Source: Rhodococcus jostii NBRC 16295
GTDB lineage: Bacteria > Actinomycetota > Actinomycetes > Mycobacteriales > Mycobacteriaceae
Assembly: GCF_001894825.1 (NCBI RefSeq)
Contig: NZ_BCWY01000002.1
Location: forward strand, 1 to 64,000
DNA: 64,000 bases
Reading direction: 5' to 3'
This document shows positions 1 through 9,334 of this stretch, piece by piece. A model generated the notes under the pieces. It worked only from the letters and a program-made list of their open reading frames with translations. It had not been told where the DNA came from and did not search any database. Position numbers and translations under genes: made by a program. Within the stretch, counting starts at the first letter, position 1; every line of letters begins with the position of its first letter.

Positions 1-14
1 CCACGGAACACGCA

Positions 15-53
15 GTGCGCCAGGACCGAGTCATGGACTCGGGCTTGGCGCAC
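15..53. terminator. Long hairpin downstream of the P450/ferredoxin operon
   Basis: Two 18-base arms (15-32 and 36-53) pair with only two mismatches around a 3-base ATG loop; the left arm begins GTGCGCCA and the right arm ends TGGCGCAC. It lies about 30 bases past the stop of the minus-strand gene ending at 82. No U-tract follows, which is common for actinobacterial terminators. It could equally end a transcript arriving from the left of the window. Confidence 0.55.
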
Positions 54-81
54 TCGTGGCCGTCGGGTACCTCGCCGATTG

Positions 82-513
82 CTAAACGCTCTGCGCGGCG
101 TTCGATTCGTGGCCGTCCGATGACGGCGCCACTTCAGATCTGGTAGGACTTCCTGCCAGAAATCGTTCGCGTGCAACGAGGTAGAGCGGAAACGCCATCG
201 AGACGCCGATGTAGGACAACAGAACGAAGACGACGCCCCATTTGCGGCCCATCCCGATCCGCACGGTGTCCGTGAGAACCCACACGATGAAGACCGCCCA
301 CGCGATCAGCATGTCGATGCTCAGGAAGGCTGCTGTGCCGCCCGGTTCGATGCCGTCACCGAAGAACTCGATCGGGTTGAGAATGTTGCCGCCGTTGCCC
401 ATCCAGTCGAACGCGAACGGCCACGTCAGGAGTAGAGCCGTGATCCCGGCGAGGATGTAGCAGGCATGCCGGACGTTCATTGCCGTGTTGCCGTGTAGTC
501 GAGTCCTCACCAT
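82..513 (-). CDS. Small membrane protein, DUF2834-like
   Basis: This is a protein of 143 residues with three hydrophobic segments at about residues 14-34, 58-80 and 90-112, and a polar C-terminal tail rich in Ser and Glu. The pattern (conserved Trp/Phe/Asp after the first helix, a short Gly-Asn loop) resembles the DUF2834 family, whose function is unknown. The start chosen is the ATG at 513, which has AGGTGAG just upstream and begins one base after the ferredoxin stop. Longer in-frame starts would run into the ferredoxin gene. It is the last gene of the ferredoxin/P450 operon, so a membrane-associated or transport role with P450 substrates is possible, but nothing in the sequence proves it. 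Confidence 0.6.
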   Translation of the reverse strand: MVRTRLHGNTAMNVRHACYILAGITALLLTWPFAFDWMGNGGNILNPIEFFGDGIEPGGTAAFLSIDMLIAWAVFIVWVLTDTVRIGMGRKWGVVFVLLSYIGVSMAFPLYLVARERFLAGSPTRSEVAPSSDGHESNAAQSV

Positions 514-514
514 C

Positions 515-832
515 TCACCTGCTGTCTGCGACTCGGACATGGATCTCGTCGTCGCTGTCACCGACGACGAGTTGGCAGGACAGACGGGAATTGCCGTCCG
601 CCGCGTCCAGATATGCGATCAGATCGGTCTCCTCGTCGGTCGGTTCTGCGAAGAAGTGGGTGTATTCCGTCGGGAGATGAACGTGACACGTAGCGCAAGC
701 GCAACTGCCGGCGCATTCGGCGACGATGCCGGGGAGATTGTTGCGGACCGACGCATTCATGAGCGTTTCTCCGGGTTCGACATCGACCTGCTCCGTGGTC
801 CCGTCGGGCAGATGATAGGTCACTTTCGTCAT
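515..832 (-). CDS. [2Fe-2S] ferredoxin, adrenodoxin/putidaredoxin type
   Basis: This is a protein of 105 residues, the normal length for adrenodoxin-type ferredoxins. The cluster ligands are in the classical spacing C-x5-C-x2-C-x36-C: Cys40, Cys46, Cys49 and Cys86; there is one extra cysteine, Cys44, inside the loop. The protein is acidic, as expected for an electron carrier that docks on a basic P450 surface. It lies 68 bases downstream of a class I P450 on the same strand and is almost certainly its redox partner. No ferredoxin reductase is encoded nearby, so one from elsewhere in the genome must supply electrons. Confidence 0.93.
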   Translation of the reverse strand: MTKVTYHLPDGTTEQVDVEPGETLMNASVRNNLPGIVAECAGSCACATCHVHLPTEYTHFFAEPTDEETDLIAYLDAADGNSRLSCQLVVGDSDDEIHVRVADSR

Positions 833-900
833 GTGCTGATGGCGCTCTCTCGTTCGAAGGGTGGTGCGCCGAAGCCGCTGCGTGCCGGCGCACCACCGGG

Positions 901-2223
901 TCAGGCAAACGTCAGGTGGACAGGGAGATGCCGCAGTCCGCCGACGAAGTTCGTCTGGATCATCTTGGGTTCACCGGACACCTCGACGCGCCGGAGCTCG
1001 GGTAGCAGCTCTTCGAGCATGACCTTCATTTCGAGCTTCGCGAGATGCTGACCGATGCACATGTGCGGCCCGTACCCGAAAGCGATCTGCTTGTTCGGCC
1101 GACGGTCGATGTCGAACGTGTCCGGGTTGTCGAACACCTCGGCGTCGCGGTTTCCGGACTGGAACAGCAACATCAGACGGTCGCCCGCCTTGATTGTGCG
1201 TCCCCGCAGTTCGTAGTCGGCGAGGGCGACACGGGTGAACTGCTTGACCGGGGACACGATGCGCAATGCCTCGTTCACCACGTGAGGCACCAGGCTGAGA
1301 TCGCCCCGCACACGGTCGAGAATGTCGGGGCGGGCGGCCAACTGCTGCAAGCAACCCGCGAGCGTACTCGCTGTGGTGTCGTGCCCGGCAGTGGCGATGG
1401 CGACGAACCACCCGTACGCGAACGTCTTGGGGAAGTACTCCCCGCTCGCATCCTTCGCGACCGCGATGAGAGTTGCCAGGTCGTCCTGCGGCTCTGCCCG
1501 CCTGCTCTCGACGAGAACGTCGAAGTAGGCGTAGAAGTCCGCGATCGCCGCGGCCCACTGCTGCGCTGCGGCATCGGGCGACAGGCTCTCGACGTCATCG
1601 CGCGCCGCATCCGGGTCGGCGACGCCGAAGAGGTCCTGCGTCAGTGCCATCATGCGCGGTTCGTCTTCCACCGGAACGCCGAAGAGCGACATGATGACGT
1701 GCAGCGGGAAGAACACTGCGAACTCGTGAACGGCATCCAGGTCTCGGTTTCCGGAAACGAGACGAGCGACGGATTCTCGCGCGGTCTCGCGAATGCGGTC
1801 TTCCCACTTCTTGAGGTTGGCGGGCCGGAACCAGTCGAACGCAACGTCCTTGATCGTGGTGTGCTCCGGGGGGTCGAGGTAGGGCAGCGCGTCGAGGATG
1901 CGAAGACTCCCTCCGGTGAGTGTCTTCGTGAACTCGTCGCCTGCCTGGTTGCTGAGGATCGGGTTGTGCGAGCCCTTGTTCTCCCCACCGCCGGCGCTGA
2001 AAATCTGTGGCTGTCGCTCGATCTCCATCAGGTCGGCGTGCTTGCTGACGAGCCAGAGTGGGTCGTATCCCTCGACCCGCGCCTGCGCCAAGGGCTGATT
2101 CTCGCGGAGCCACCGGTAGGCCTCGTACAGCTTCGCGTCATCGCTGTGCCCTTCGGGGAGGACGATCTGTCGTGCTATTTCGTCGGGAATTGTTGTGGTG
2201 TCGGCGGATTCGACCGTCGTCAT
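901..2223 (-). CDS. Cytochrome P450, CYP108 (P450terp)-like
   Basis: This is a protein of 440 residues with all the P450 landmarks: I-helix AGHDTT at 279-284, ExxR at 318-321 and the haem loop [10 protein letters not shown] with the cysteine ligand at Cys389. From memory, its N-terminus ([19 protein letters not shown]), the GYDPLW segment, the YDYF-like segment and the tail [11 protein letters not shown] all match Pseudomonas P450terp (CYP108), which hydroxylates alpha-terpineol. A monoterpenoid or similar small hydrophobic substrate is therefore a reasonable guess. The ATG at 2223 is preceded by GAAGG; the longer reading frame upstream is non-coding. The gene begins the operon with the ferredoxin and the small membrane protein, divergent from a secreted lipase. 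Confidence 0.92.
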   Translation of the reverse strand: MTTVESADTTTIPDEIARQIVLPEGHSDDAKLYEAYRWLRENQPLAQARVEGYDPLWLVSKHADLMEIERQPQIFSAGGGENKGSHNPILSNQAGDEFTKTLTGGSLRILDALPYLDPPEHTTIKDVAFDWFRPANLKKWEDRIRETARESVARLVSGNRDLDAVHEFAVFFPLHVIMSLFGVPVEDEPRMMALTQDLFGVADPDAARDDVESLSPDAAAQQWAAAIADFYAYFDVLVESRRAEPQDDLATLIAVAKDASGEYFPKTFAYGWFVAIATAGHDTTASTLAGCLQQLAARPDILDRVRGDLSLVPHVVNEALRIVSPVKQFTRVALADYELRGRTIKAGDRLMLLFQSGNRDAEVFDNPDTFDIDRRPNKQIAFGYGPHMCIGQHLAKLEMKVMLEELLPELRRVEVSGEPKMIQTNFVGGLRHLPVHLTFA

Positions 2224-2513
2224 GATCAACCTTCTCTCTGGTGTGGGCTGAACAGCGCCGGGACGTCCGGGTATCGCGCCCCGTGTCCTCATGTGCTGTG
2301 ACTCGAGTCTCATGCATGGCGGGAGCGGGTACGTCACCCGGATGAGGGGTTTTGATCCCGCTTCGGAGGGGTGAGTGGCGCTGGGTACGGTCGGCTCGAC
2401 CGGGGATTGGAGGCCGCCACTCAATTTGGTCAGACAATATCTATACTTCGACCTAAGTTGGTGGCAGAATACTGACGATGGCGCGTATGGGTTGCCACAC
2501 GAAAGGAGCACCC
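2224..2513. promoter_or_regulatory. Divergent promoter region between P450 and lipase
   Basis: These 290 bases hold no gene. The right part (about 2420-2480) is clearly AT-richer than its surroundings and contains TATACT at 2442-2447, a plausible -10 for the lipase. No clean -35 at the right distance and no convincing operator were found. Confidence 0.4.
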
Positions 2514-3737
2514 GTGCGGACGAGACGGTGGTCGTTCTCCCTGGCAGCGGTCGTGGCGGCGGTGGGCCTGAGTCTGATCGCGGTGGGCGGTCCTGCGGTG
2601 GCCGACATCCCGGCTCCGTCCGAGGATCCGTTCTACCGCGCTCCGCCCGGTTACGAGTCGCAGCCCGACGGGACGATCCTGCGGTCGCGGCCGGTGACCG
2701 CGACGGCGCTGAGTGTGCCGCTCCCGGTCGATTCGTGGCAGCTGCTCTACACGTCGCTCGACTCGCACCGAGATCCGGTGGCCGACGTCGCCACGGTTCT
2801 GGTCCCGAGAGCACCGTGGACGGGCGACGGCCCTCGGCCGCTCGTCTCCTATCAGACCGCGGAGGACAGTCTCGGATCTCGGTGCGCCCCGTCGTATGCG
2901 CTCACGGCGGGCCTGGGGGCCGTGACGTCGAACGCGGCGTCCGAGACGCTGATGATCGCCAACCTACTGTCCCGGGGGTGGGCGGTCGTCACCGCGGACT
3001 ACGAGGGCCCGGAGTCCGAGTTCCTCGCCGGACCGCAGTCGGGCTACGCGGTTCTCGATGGGATCCGCGCCGCACGGCATTTCGAGCCGGCCGGACTCGA
3101 CGTGAACGCGCCTACCGGTGTGTGGGGATACTCCGGTGGCGCCTTCGCGACGGCGTGGGCCGCCGAACTTCAGCAGTTCCACGCTCCCGAGCTGGGCCTG
3201 AAGGGGATTGCACTGGGCGGGTTACCCGCCGACCTCGAGGCGACCATGCGGAACGTCGACGGCGGGTACGGTTTCGGACTCACCTTCGGCGGAGTAACCG
3301 GGATCGATCGCGCGTACCCCGAGAAGGGGCTGAGCGAGCTCTTCACGGCTGAGGGCCGAGCGGCCATGCACGCGAGCGGCGCCGCGTGCACCGTCGATCT
3401 GATCGCGACCTACGCGTTTCGGTCGTTACACGACTACACGATCGACCCTCGGCCGTTCGATCTTCCCCCGCTGCGCGAGACTCTCGCCGAGAACAGCCCG
3501 ACCGCAACAGGAACCAGCGCACCGGTCTACAGCTATCACGCGGAAGCAGACGAACTGGTGCCCGTCGCGGTCCACGACGAGTTCGTCCGTCAGTTCTGTG
3601 CCGCGGGCAATACGGTGCAGGTGGTGCGCTACCCCGGTGGAAGCCACAACACCACGCTGATCACCGGCGCGCAGGGTGCGATCGACTTCCTCGCAGCACG
3701 ATTCGCCGGTGTGCCAGCCGTGGACGACTGCGGCTGA
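2514..3737 (+). CDS. Secreted lipase of the LIP (secretory lipase) family
   Basis: This is a predicted exported hydrolase of 407 residues. It opens with an Arg-rich start, a hydrophobic stretch at about 8-28 and an Ala-x-Ala-like cleavage region near VADIP. The catalytic triad is visible: nucleophile Ser207 in GYSGG, Asp346 in EADELVP and His378 in GGSHN. Length and motif order fit the secretory-lipase (LIP) family of triacylglycerol lipases and esterases. The start is GTG 2514, preceded at good distance by AAAGGAG; an upstream in-frame ATG (2478) lacks a ribosome site and would spoil the signal peptide. It is transcribed alone and may release fatty acids or ester substrates outside the cell. 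Confidence 0.9.
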   Translation: MRTRRWSFSLAAVVAAVGLSLIAVGGPAVADIPAPSEDPFYRAPPGYESQPDGTILRSRPVTATALSVPLPVDSWQLLYTSLDSHRDPVADVATVLVPRAPWTGDGPRPLVSYQTAEDSLGSRCAPSYALTAGLGAVTSNAASETLMIANLLSRGWAVVTADYEGPESEFLAGPQSGYAVLDGIRAARHFEPAGLDVNAPTGVWGYSGGAFATAWAAELQQFHAPELGLKGIALGGLPADLEATMRNVDGGYGFGLTFGGVTGIDRAYPEKGLSELFTAEGRAAMHASGAACTVDLIATYAFRSLHDYTIDPRPFDLPPLRETLAENSPTATGTSAPVYSYHAEADELVPVAVHDEFVRQFCAAGNTVQVVRYPGGSHNTTLITGAQGAIDFLAARFAGVPAVDDCG

Positions 3738-3744
3738 CGCTGTC

Positions 3745-3766
3745 CCGGAGACGGAACCGGTCTCGG
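3745..3766. terminator. Hairpin between convergent lipase and aldolase genes
   Basis: The sequence can fold into a stem in which GAGAC pairs with GTCTC and outer CC pairs with GG, with one bulged base and a 7-base loop. It lies between the 3' ends of two convergent genes, so it could stop transcripts from either side. The stem is short and there is no U-run, so the call is tentative. Confidence 0.35.
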
Positions 3767-3796
3767 AACACCCGCGTCAGCGCAGTCGTTCATGCT

Positions 3797-4561
3797 CTAC
3801 TCCCCGGTCGCCGCCTTCAAATGAGCCGTGGAGACCGCTTTGAGGTGAGTGAGGTCGGACGCGACGGTGGCGAAGGTGTAGCCCTCCGCGAGGCGCCGCG
3901 CCGCGACCGCCCCGTCGGGGGTGTGGATGCCCGCGGCGATGCCGGCTGCTGCGGCAGCGTCTCGGACGCGGACGAGGGCCGCCTCGAATTCGTCGTCGAC
4001 GCTCGGGTCGTTCGGGTGGGCGCCGCCGACGGCGAGGCGCAGGTCGGACGGTCCGACGTAGACGCCGTCGAGTCCGGGGACGGCGCAGATCTCCTCGACG
4101 TTGGCGAGTCCCTGTGGGGTTTCGATCATCACGACGAGAACGGTGTCGCGGTTGGCGTCCGCCGGTGTGGGGCCGATCCGCAGTTGGGAGCGCATCGGCC
4201 CGTACGAGCGGACTCCGGCCGGCGGGTAGGTCGCCGCCGCGACGGCGCGGGCGGCTTCCTCGGCCGTGTTCACCAGCGGGACGATCACTCCCGCCGCGCC
4301 GGCGTCGAGAGCTCGGCCGATCGGTGTCGGATCGTTCGACTCGACGCGGACCATGCCGACGGCGGAGCCGGACGCGTCGATGGCGGTGAGTCCCGCGACC
4401 ATCCCGGAGTACCCGATCAGGCCGTGCTGGAGGTCGAGGGCGATGTAGTCCCAGCCGACGTGGGCGAGCCATTCGGTCGAGACCGGGCTGTCGATGACGG
4501 ACCAGTAGCCGACGATCCGTTCCCGGCCGCGGAGTCGGGCGGCGAATTCCTGGGCGCTCAT
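3797..4561 (-). CDS. HpcH/HpaI family class II aldolase
   Basis: This is a protein of 254 residues matching the metal-dependent pyruvate aldolases that cleave 4-hydroxy-2-keto acids to pyruvate and an aldehyde (HpaI, GarL, RhmA). Expected active-site residues are present at nearly the HpaI numbering: His46 in LDLQHG, Arg72, Glu147 in MIETPQG and Asp173 in GPSDL. The ATG at 4561 is preceded by GGAG. It is the last gene of the ABC-transporter/aldo-keto reductase operon, which suggests that it splits an intermediate of the imported compound. The exact substrate cannot be read from the sequence; 2-keto-3-deoxy acid sugars are the usual choice for this group. Confidence 0.88.
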   Translation of the reverse strand: MSAQEFAARLRGRERIVGYWSVIDSPVSTEWLAHVGWDYIALDLQHGLIGYSGMVAGLTAIDASGSAVGMVRVESNDPTPIGRALDAGAAGVIVPLVNTAEEAARAVAAATYPPAGVRSYGPMRSQLRIGPTPADANRDTVLVVMIETPQGLANVEEICAVPGLDGVYVGPSDLRLAVGGAHPNDPSVDDEFEAALVRVRDAAAAAGIAAGIHTPDGAVAARRLAEGYTFATVASDLTHLKAVSTAHLKAATGE

Positions 4562-4575
4562 GAGGGGATTGTCTC

Positions 4576-5532
4576 CTAGCGGTTGTAGTTGGGCATGGGT
4601 CCGCGCAGGGCGCTGCCCACTTCGTCGCACGCGTCGATCAGTTCGTCGTCGAGTGTGCCTTTCGCGACGGCGGCGATGTTCGACTGCAGGTGCGCGACCT
4701 TCGATCCGCCGAGGAGGATCGGCCCGGCGGCGGGCTTGGACACGAGCCAGCGGAGGGCGAGTTCGGTGAGGGGGATGCCGGCCTTGTCGGCTATCACGGA
4801 CAGTTGGGTGATGGCGTCGAAGATCGCGGTGTTCCAGTACCGCTCCTTGTACATCTGCGCCAGTCGCGAATCACCGAAGCGGCCGTCGGCGGGCTGGGCG
4901 TCGAACGAGTGCCGGCCGGTGAGCAGACCGCCACCGAGTGGGTTGTAGACCATTGTGATCAGACCGGTGACCGCCGCGAATTCGACGTACTCCTCCTCGA
5001 TCCGCCGGGCGAGGAGGTTGTAGAGCTGCTGGGCCACGATCGGGCGGGGTGCGCCGACGGCGTCGGCGGTGTGGTTCAGTTCTGCGATCTGCCAGGCCGC
5101 GAAATTGGAGACACCGAGGGCGCGGATCTTGCCCTCCGACACGAGGTCCGCAACGGTGGACAGGGTGTCGGCGAGCGGTGTGGCCCGGTCGGGCTGGTGG
5201 AGATAGAACAGGTCGACGTAATCGGTGTCCAGCCTCTTCAGGCTCGCCTCGACGCTCGACCGGAGACCGGCAGGCGACAGCGGTGAGTGGTCGCCGGCGT
5301 CCGGGTGGGGCATTCCCGCCTTGGTGGCGAGGGTGACGCGGTCGCGCCGGGTGGCCAGCAGCCGGGCGAGGATGCGCTCGGATTCTCCGCCGGCGTAGCC
5401 GTTGGCCGTGTCGATGTGGGTGATTCCGGCGTCGAGCGCGGCATCGACCATCGCTGCGGCACCGTCGAAGTCGACGGTGTCGCCGAAGGTCATCGTGCCG
5501 AGCACGAGTGAGGTCAGGTCGAGTTCGGGCAT
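4576..5532 (-). CDS. Aldo/keto reductase
   Basis: This is a protein of 318 residues with the AKR (beta/alpha)8 fold signature. The catalytic tetrad is Asp41 and Tyr46 (HIDTANGYAGG), Lys71 (ATKAG) and His112 (YLHQPD), and the NADPH-binding region ILLGGSK lies near the C-terminus. It would reduce an aldehyde or ketone, or oxidise an alcohol, with NADP(H). Its ATG overlaps the stop of the upstream ABC ATPase by one base (TGATG), and it is followed after 14 bases by the aldolase. In this operon it may act on the aldehyde released by the aldolase; that is inference. The long N-terminal extension possible in this frame overlaps the ATPase and is rejected. Confidence 0.9.
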   Translation of the reverse strand: MPELDLTSLVLGTMTFGDTVDFDGAAAMVDAALDAGITHIDTANGYAGGESERILARLLATRRDRVTLATKAGMPHPDAGDHSPLSPAGLRSSVEASLKRLDTDYVDLFYLHQPDRATPLADTLSTVADLVSEGKIRALGVSNFAAWQIAELNHTADAVGAPRPIVAQQLYNLLARRIEEEYVEFAAVTGLITMVYNPLGGGLLTGRHSFDAQPADGRFGDSRLAQMYKERYWNTAIFDAITQLSVIADKAGIPLTELALRWLVSKPAAGPILLGGSKVAHLQSNIAAVAKGTLDDELIDACDEVGSALRGPMPNYNR

Positions 5533-6389
5533 CAAGCTACTCCTCGGGATACGGTGCGGGGAACCTCGGTCGCGCCGGGCGGACGCGAGACGAGGTGGCG
5601 GGGTTTGATCCCGACCATGGTGGTGGGGTCGAGCGCGGCGGCGCGCAGGGCCTGGGTGTACGGCTCGGCGGGACGTTCGAGAACGTCGGTGGTGGACCCA
5701 CTTTCGACCACCTGTCCGCGGGACATGACGATCACGGTGTCGCTGATCTCGCGGACCACGCCGAGGTTGTGGGAGATGAAGACGTAGGTCAGACCGGTGT
5801 CCTGCTGGATCTCGCGGAGGAGGTCCAGGACCTGCGCCTGCACGGACACGTCGAGTGCGCTGGTGGCCTCGTCGCACACGAGGAGTTCCGGCCCGCTGGC
5901 CAGCGCCCGGGCGATGCCGATGCGTTGCCGCTGACCTCCGGAGAACTCGGTGGGCCGGCGGTGGAGCGCGGTGGCGGGCAGCCCGACCCGATCGATCAGC
6001 GCCGCCGCCCGGCGCGCCCGCTCGGACTTGCTCCGGACGCCGTGCAGGCGCAGCGGTTCGCCGACGATGTCGACGGCCGTCAGGTGCGGGTCCAGCGACC
6101 CGTACGGATCCTGGAAGACCATCTGCACGCGAGACCGGAAGGGGCGCAGTGCCTTCTCCGACAGCTGCGCGATGTCGACCCCGTCCACCAGGATGCGGCC
6201 GGACGTGGGGGTGAGCAGCCGGACGATCGACTTCGCGATGGTCGACTTGCCGCACCCGGACTCACCGACGACGGCCAGGGTCGCCCCCTTGTCCACCGCG
6301 AAGCTGACGGTGTCGACCGCACGGAACACTCCGTCGGGGACCGGGTATTCGACGACGAGATCTTCGACGGACAGCAGAGGTGCACTCAT
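5532..6389 (-). CDS. ABC importer ATPase, DppF/OppF type
   Basis: This is a protein of 285 residues and the second ATPase of a dipeptide/oligopeptide/nickel-class importer. Walker A is GESGCGKST at 42-50; the signature is SGGQRQR, Walker B is ELLVCDEATSALD, and the switch is ISHNLG with His. The C-terminal PYTQAL extension is typical of the Opp/Dpp ATPases. It overlaps the preceding ATPase gene by four bases (ATGA) and the following aldo/keto reductase by one base, so the whole set is translationally coupled. Members of this transporter class import not only peptides but also sugar acids and oligosaccharides, so the substrate must be inferred from the neighbours. Confidence 0.93.
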   Translation of the reverse strand: MSAPLLSVEDLVVEYPVPDGVFRAVDTVSFAVDKGATLAVVGESGCGKSTIAKSIVRLLTPTSGRILVDGVDIAQLSEKALRPFRSRVQMVFQDPYGSLDPHLTAVDIVGEPLRLHGVRSKSERARRAAALIDRVGLPATALHRRPTEFSGGQRQRIGIARALASGPELLVCDEATSALDVSVQAQVLDLLREIQQDTGLTYVFISHNLGVVREISDTVIVMSRGQVVESGSTTDVLERPAEPYTQALRAAALDPTTMVGIKPRHLVSRPPGATEVPRTVSRGVA

Positions 6390-7201
6390 GTCGACGCTCC
6401 TACGGTCGTGGTGTAGTCGCCGAGCCGGGGGACGGCGTCGAGCAGTTTCCTGGTGTAGGCGCTGCGGGGATGGAGGACCAGGTCTTCGGCGTCACCGTTC
6501 TCGACGAACCGGCCGTCCTTCATGACGTAGATGCGGTCCGACATCAGTCGGGCGACGCCGAGATCGTGGGTGATGACGAGCATTCCGACGCCGGTGCGCT
6601 CCTGTAGTTCGAGGAGCAGGTCGAGGATGCTCGCCTGCACGGTCACGTCGAGGGCGCTGGTGGGTTCGTCGGCGACGATCAGTTCCGGGCCCGACGCGAG
6701 CGAGCAGGCGATCAGCACGCGCTGCAGCATCCCGCCGGACAGTTGGTGCGGGTACTTCCCGAGTTGTCCTGCCGGATTTTGGATCCGCACCTGTTCGAGC
6801 AGTTCCACGGAGCGCGCGGTTTCCTTCGACCTGCCGGTGATTCCGCTGTGGCGCACGGCCTCCCGCAACTGGGATCCGATGGTGTGCACCGGGCTCAGCG
6901 CGGTCATCGGGTCCTGCGGGATCAGGGCGATGTGCCGTCCCCGGACCTTGGCGAGCGCCTTCGGCTTCCCGAGGATGTCGCAGTCCTTGAAACGCGCGGA
7001 ACCCGAGAGGACGGCCAGGTCGTCGGGGAGCAGGCCGAGGATGCCCATCGCGGTGGTCGACTTGCCCGACCCCGATTCGCCGATGATCGTCACGGTTTCG
7101 CCGGCGTCGATGCAGAAGGACACGCCGTCGACGGCGCGGATGACGCCCCGGGCGGTGATGAGTTCGATCTGCAGTTCGTCGACTGTGAGGAGATTCCCCA
7201 T
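6386..7201 (-). CDS. ABC importer ATPase, DppD/OppD type
   Basis: This is a protein of 271 residues and the first ATPase of the importer. Walker A is GESGSGKST at 41-49; the protein also has the Q-loop region LIPQDP, the signature LSGGMLQR and Walker B ELIVADEPTSALD followed by THDLG. The initiating ATG at 7201 sits one base upstream of the end of the permease gene region, with GAGG nearby. The stop overlaps the next ATPase by four bases. It energises import together with the 5532-6389 protein; the two probably form the heterodimer typical of Dpp systems. Confidence 0.93.
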   Translation of the reverse strand: MGNLLTVDELQIELITARGVIRAVDGVSFCIDAGETVTIIGESGSGKSTTAMGILGLLPDDLAVLSGSARFKDCDILGKPKALAKVRGRHIALIPQDPMTALSPVHTIGSQLREAVRHSGITGRSKETARSVELLEQVRIQNPAGQLGKYPHQLSGGMLQRVLIACSLASGPELIVADEPTSALDVTVQASILDLLLELQERTGVGMLVITHDLGVARLMSDRIYVMKDGRFVENGDAEDLVLHPRSAYTRKLLDAVPRLGDYTTTVGAST

Positions 7202-7202
7202 G

Positions 7203-8150
7203 TCAGGCCTCTTCCTTTCGCAGCGAGATCCGGTGGAGGAGGCCGCGGCGCTTCCCGGGGGATTTCGCCGGGCGGTCGCGGAGCCCGTCGCCGAGCAGGT
7301 TCACCCCGATCACGAGCACCACGATGACGAGGCCGGGGAGGGTGACGAGCCACCAGGAGGTGGTGATGTAGTCCTGGCCGTCGGAGATGATCCGGCCCCA
7401 GGTGGCGAACGGGCGTTGCGGTCCGGCGCCGAGGTAGCTCAGCGCGCTCTCGAGGAGCACGGCCTGCGCGAGCAGCAGCAAGACGACGAGCGAGGCCTGC
7501 TTGATGACGTTGGGGACGACGTGGCGCAACAGGATGGCCGTGCGACCGAGCCCGAGCACCCGGGACGCCGCCACGTACGGCTTCTCGCGTTCGACGAGGA
7601 CGAGGGAGCGGGTCAGCCGGGCGATCTCCGGCCACTGGGCGATCGCGATGACGAATGTGATGACGGGAATCGACGGGCCGAACAGGGCCACGACGAGCAG
7701 CAGCATCATGAGGAGCGGCAGCGACAGCTGGGCCTCGAGGAGCCTGCTCACGACCGTGTCGGTCCAGCCGCCGAGATACCCGGCGAGGGCGCCGAGACAC
7801 AGGCCGATCAGCCCGGAGACGACGACCGCGAGGATACCGATGGTCAGCGACACCTGTCCGCCGTAGAGGACGCGGGAGAGGAGATCGCGGCCCAGCTGGT
7901 CGGTGCCGAAGAGATGACCGTCCGTCAGCGGGGGAAGGCGGCGCTGGGCGAGGTCGGTGGCGTCCGGCGAGGGCAGCGGCAGCAGTTGCGCGAGTGCGAC
8001 GGGCGCGATGACGGCCAGGGCGCAGATGCTGCCCACCCAGATCTTCACGCGGCTGTCGCGGGCGCGGCGGGTGGCGCCGGCCCGGGCGATGTCCCGGGTG
8101 GTGACGGCGCTCGGCCGCTCCTGGGCCGGGGGATCGATGACGGTGGTCAT
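7203..8150 (-). CDS. ABC importer permease, DppC/OppC type
   Basis: This is a protein of 315 residues with an N-terminal membrane anchor (about 38-58), the OppC-N type linker carrying HLFGTDQLGRDLLSR, and then five further hydrophobic segments. The EAA-loop region (ASRVLGLGRTAILLRHVVPN) that contacts the ATPases is intact. The start at 8150 overlaps the preceding permease stop by four bases (ATGA); longer reading frames extend into that gene and are not real. It forms the membrane channel with the DppB-type partner. Confidence 0.92.
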   Translation of the reverse strand: MTTVIDPPAQERPSAVTTRDIARAGATRRARDSRVKIWVGSICALAVIAPVALAQLLPLPSPDATDLAQRRLPPLTDGHLFGTDQLGRDLLSRVLYGGQVSLTIGILAVVVSGLIGLCLGALAGYLGGWTDTVVSRLLEAQLSLPLLMMLLLVVALFGPSIPVITFVIAIAQWPEIARLTRSLVLVEREKPYVAASRVLGLGRTAILLRHVVPNVIKQASLVVLLLLAQAVLLESALSYLGAGPQRPFATWGRIISDGQDYITTSWWLVTLPGLVIVVLVIGVNLLGDGLRDRPAKSPGKRRGLLHRISLRKEEA

Positions 8151-9199
8151 GTGTTCGTTCCCTTTCCGAGTCGGACGCGCGGGTCGAGAAGGGGATAGCA
8201 GAGATCGACGGCGAGCTGGACGAGGACGGCGAGCACCGCGGTCACGAGAACGGTGGCCTGGATGAGGGGATAGTCCCTCGTCTCGAGTGCCCGCACGACC
8301 AGCGATCCGACGCCGGGCCACGCGAAGACGACCTCGACCACGACGACGCCGTTGAGCATGGACGCGAACCGGGTGCCCAGCGCGGTCAGGACCGGGATCG
8401 CCGAGTTCCGCAGGGCATACCGCCAGATGAGCTCGCGCTCCGAGACGCCGCGCGCACGGGCCACGGTCATGTACGGGGAGGAGAACGCGCCGACCATTTC
8501 CCGGCGCACCATGCGGGAGATGAGGGCGATCTGCAGCACGGCCACGGTCACGGTCGGCAGCACCAGGCTCGACCACGTCGTGAAGCCGGCGGCGGGAAAC
8601 ACCGGGATCAGGACCGCGAACAGGGTGATGAGCATGAGCCCGGTCCAGAAGTCGGGCATGGACTGACCGGCGATCGTGACGACGTTGGCACCGAGTTCGC
8701 GCCTCGTGTCGGCGCGGCGCGCCATCCACACACCCAGCGGAATCGCGACCAGCGTGGTGAGCAGGATCGCCGAGACGGCGAGGGTGATCGTGTAGGGAAG
8801 CCGGGCGAGGACGACGTCGAAGGCGGGTGCCTGGAACGAGTACGAGGTGCCGAGATCGAGGTGGAGCAAGCCGCGCAGATACAGCAGGTACTGGGTGAAC
8901 ACGGATTGGTCGAGGCCCATGTCCGCCCGGATGCGGGCAAGGTCCTCGGTGGTGGCGAGCGGCCCGGCCATCGAGTAGGCGGGGTCGCCGGGCGCCATCC
9001 GGATGAGGACGAACACGGTGGTCAGGGTCAGGAAGACGGTCAGCGCGCTCTGTGCGAGGCGTTTTGCGACGTAGCGGGGCATGGCCGCCGTCAGCACCCT
9101 CGGGACAGCTGTGCGGGAGGTCTGGTTCCGGCGGGGTGCCGAGGATGCCGAGCCGCTGGGCTGGGCTGCTAATGCCGTCTCGGCGGCGTGCTGCGTCAT
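8147..9199 (-). CDS. ABC importer permease, DppB/OppB type
   Basis: This is a protein of 350 residues and the first gene of the minus-strand arm. The usual DppB topology is present: a first helix after RYVAKRLAQS, the long periplasmic loop containing APGDPAYSMAGP, and five later helices. The EAA-like loop ARARGVSERELIWRYALRN is intact. The first 39 residues, rich in Ala, Ser and Arg, are an unusual extension; an alternative start is the ATG at 9082 (MPRYVAKR), but neither has a strong ribosome site. It faces the binding-protein gene at 9489 across a shared promoter region containing a palindromic operator. Confidence 0.88.
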   Translation of the reverse strand: MTQHAAETALAAQPSGSASSAPRRNQTSRTAVPRVLTAAMPRYVAKRLAQSALTVFLTLTTVFVLIRMAPGDPAYSMAGPLATTEDLARIRADMGLDQSVFTQYLLYLRGLLHLDLGTSYSFQAPAFDVVLARLPYTITLAVSAILLTTLVAIPLGVWMARRADTRRELGANVVTIAGQSMPDFWTGLMLITLFAVLIPVFPAAGFTTWSSLVLPTVTVAVLQIALISRMVRREMVGAFSSPYMTVARARGVSERELIWRYALRNSAIPVLTALGTRFASMLNGVVVVEVVFAWPGVGSLVVRALETRDYPLIQATVLVTAVLAVLVQLAVDLCYPLLDPRVRLGKGTNT

Positions 9200-9334
9200 T
9201 CGGTCACCGGCCGTTCGGTGTCTGCGTGAGGGGTCATCGTCGACCTTTCGATAACGCCGGCGATGGGAGGTGTCGACACCGCGGCGTGTCGGGTACAGCA
9301 GCTTCGTTTGTAACTCAGCTCACAATCGCACTAA

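Noticed and set aside
1045-2301. A 418-codon plus-strand frame antisense to the CYP108-like P450
   Set aside because: The P450 on the minus strand has the full set of catalytic motifs; the antisense frame has none.
2224-2814. N-terminal extension of the P450 to 637 residues
   Set aside because: The extension is Arg/Pro-rich noise crossing the divergent promoter and the lipase start; the CYP108-like N-terminus begins at 2223.
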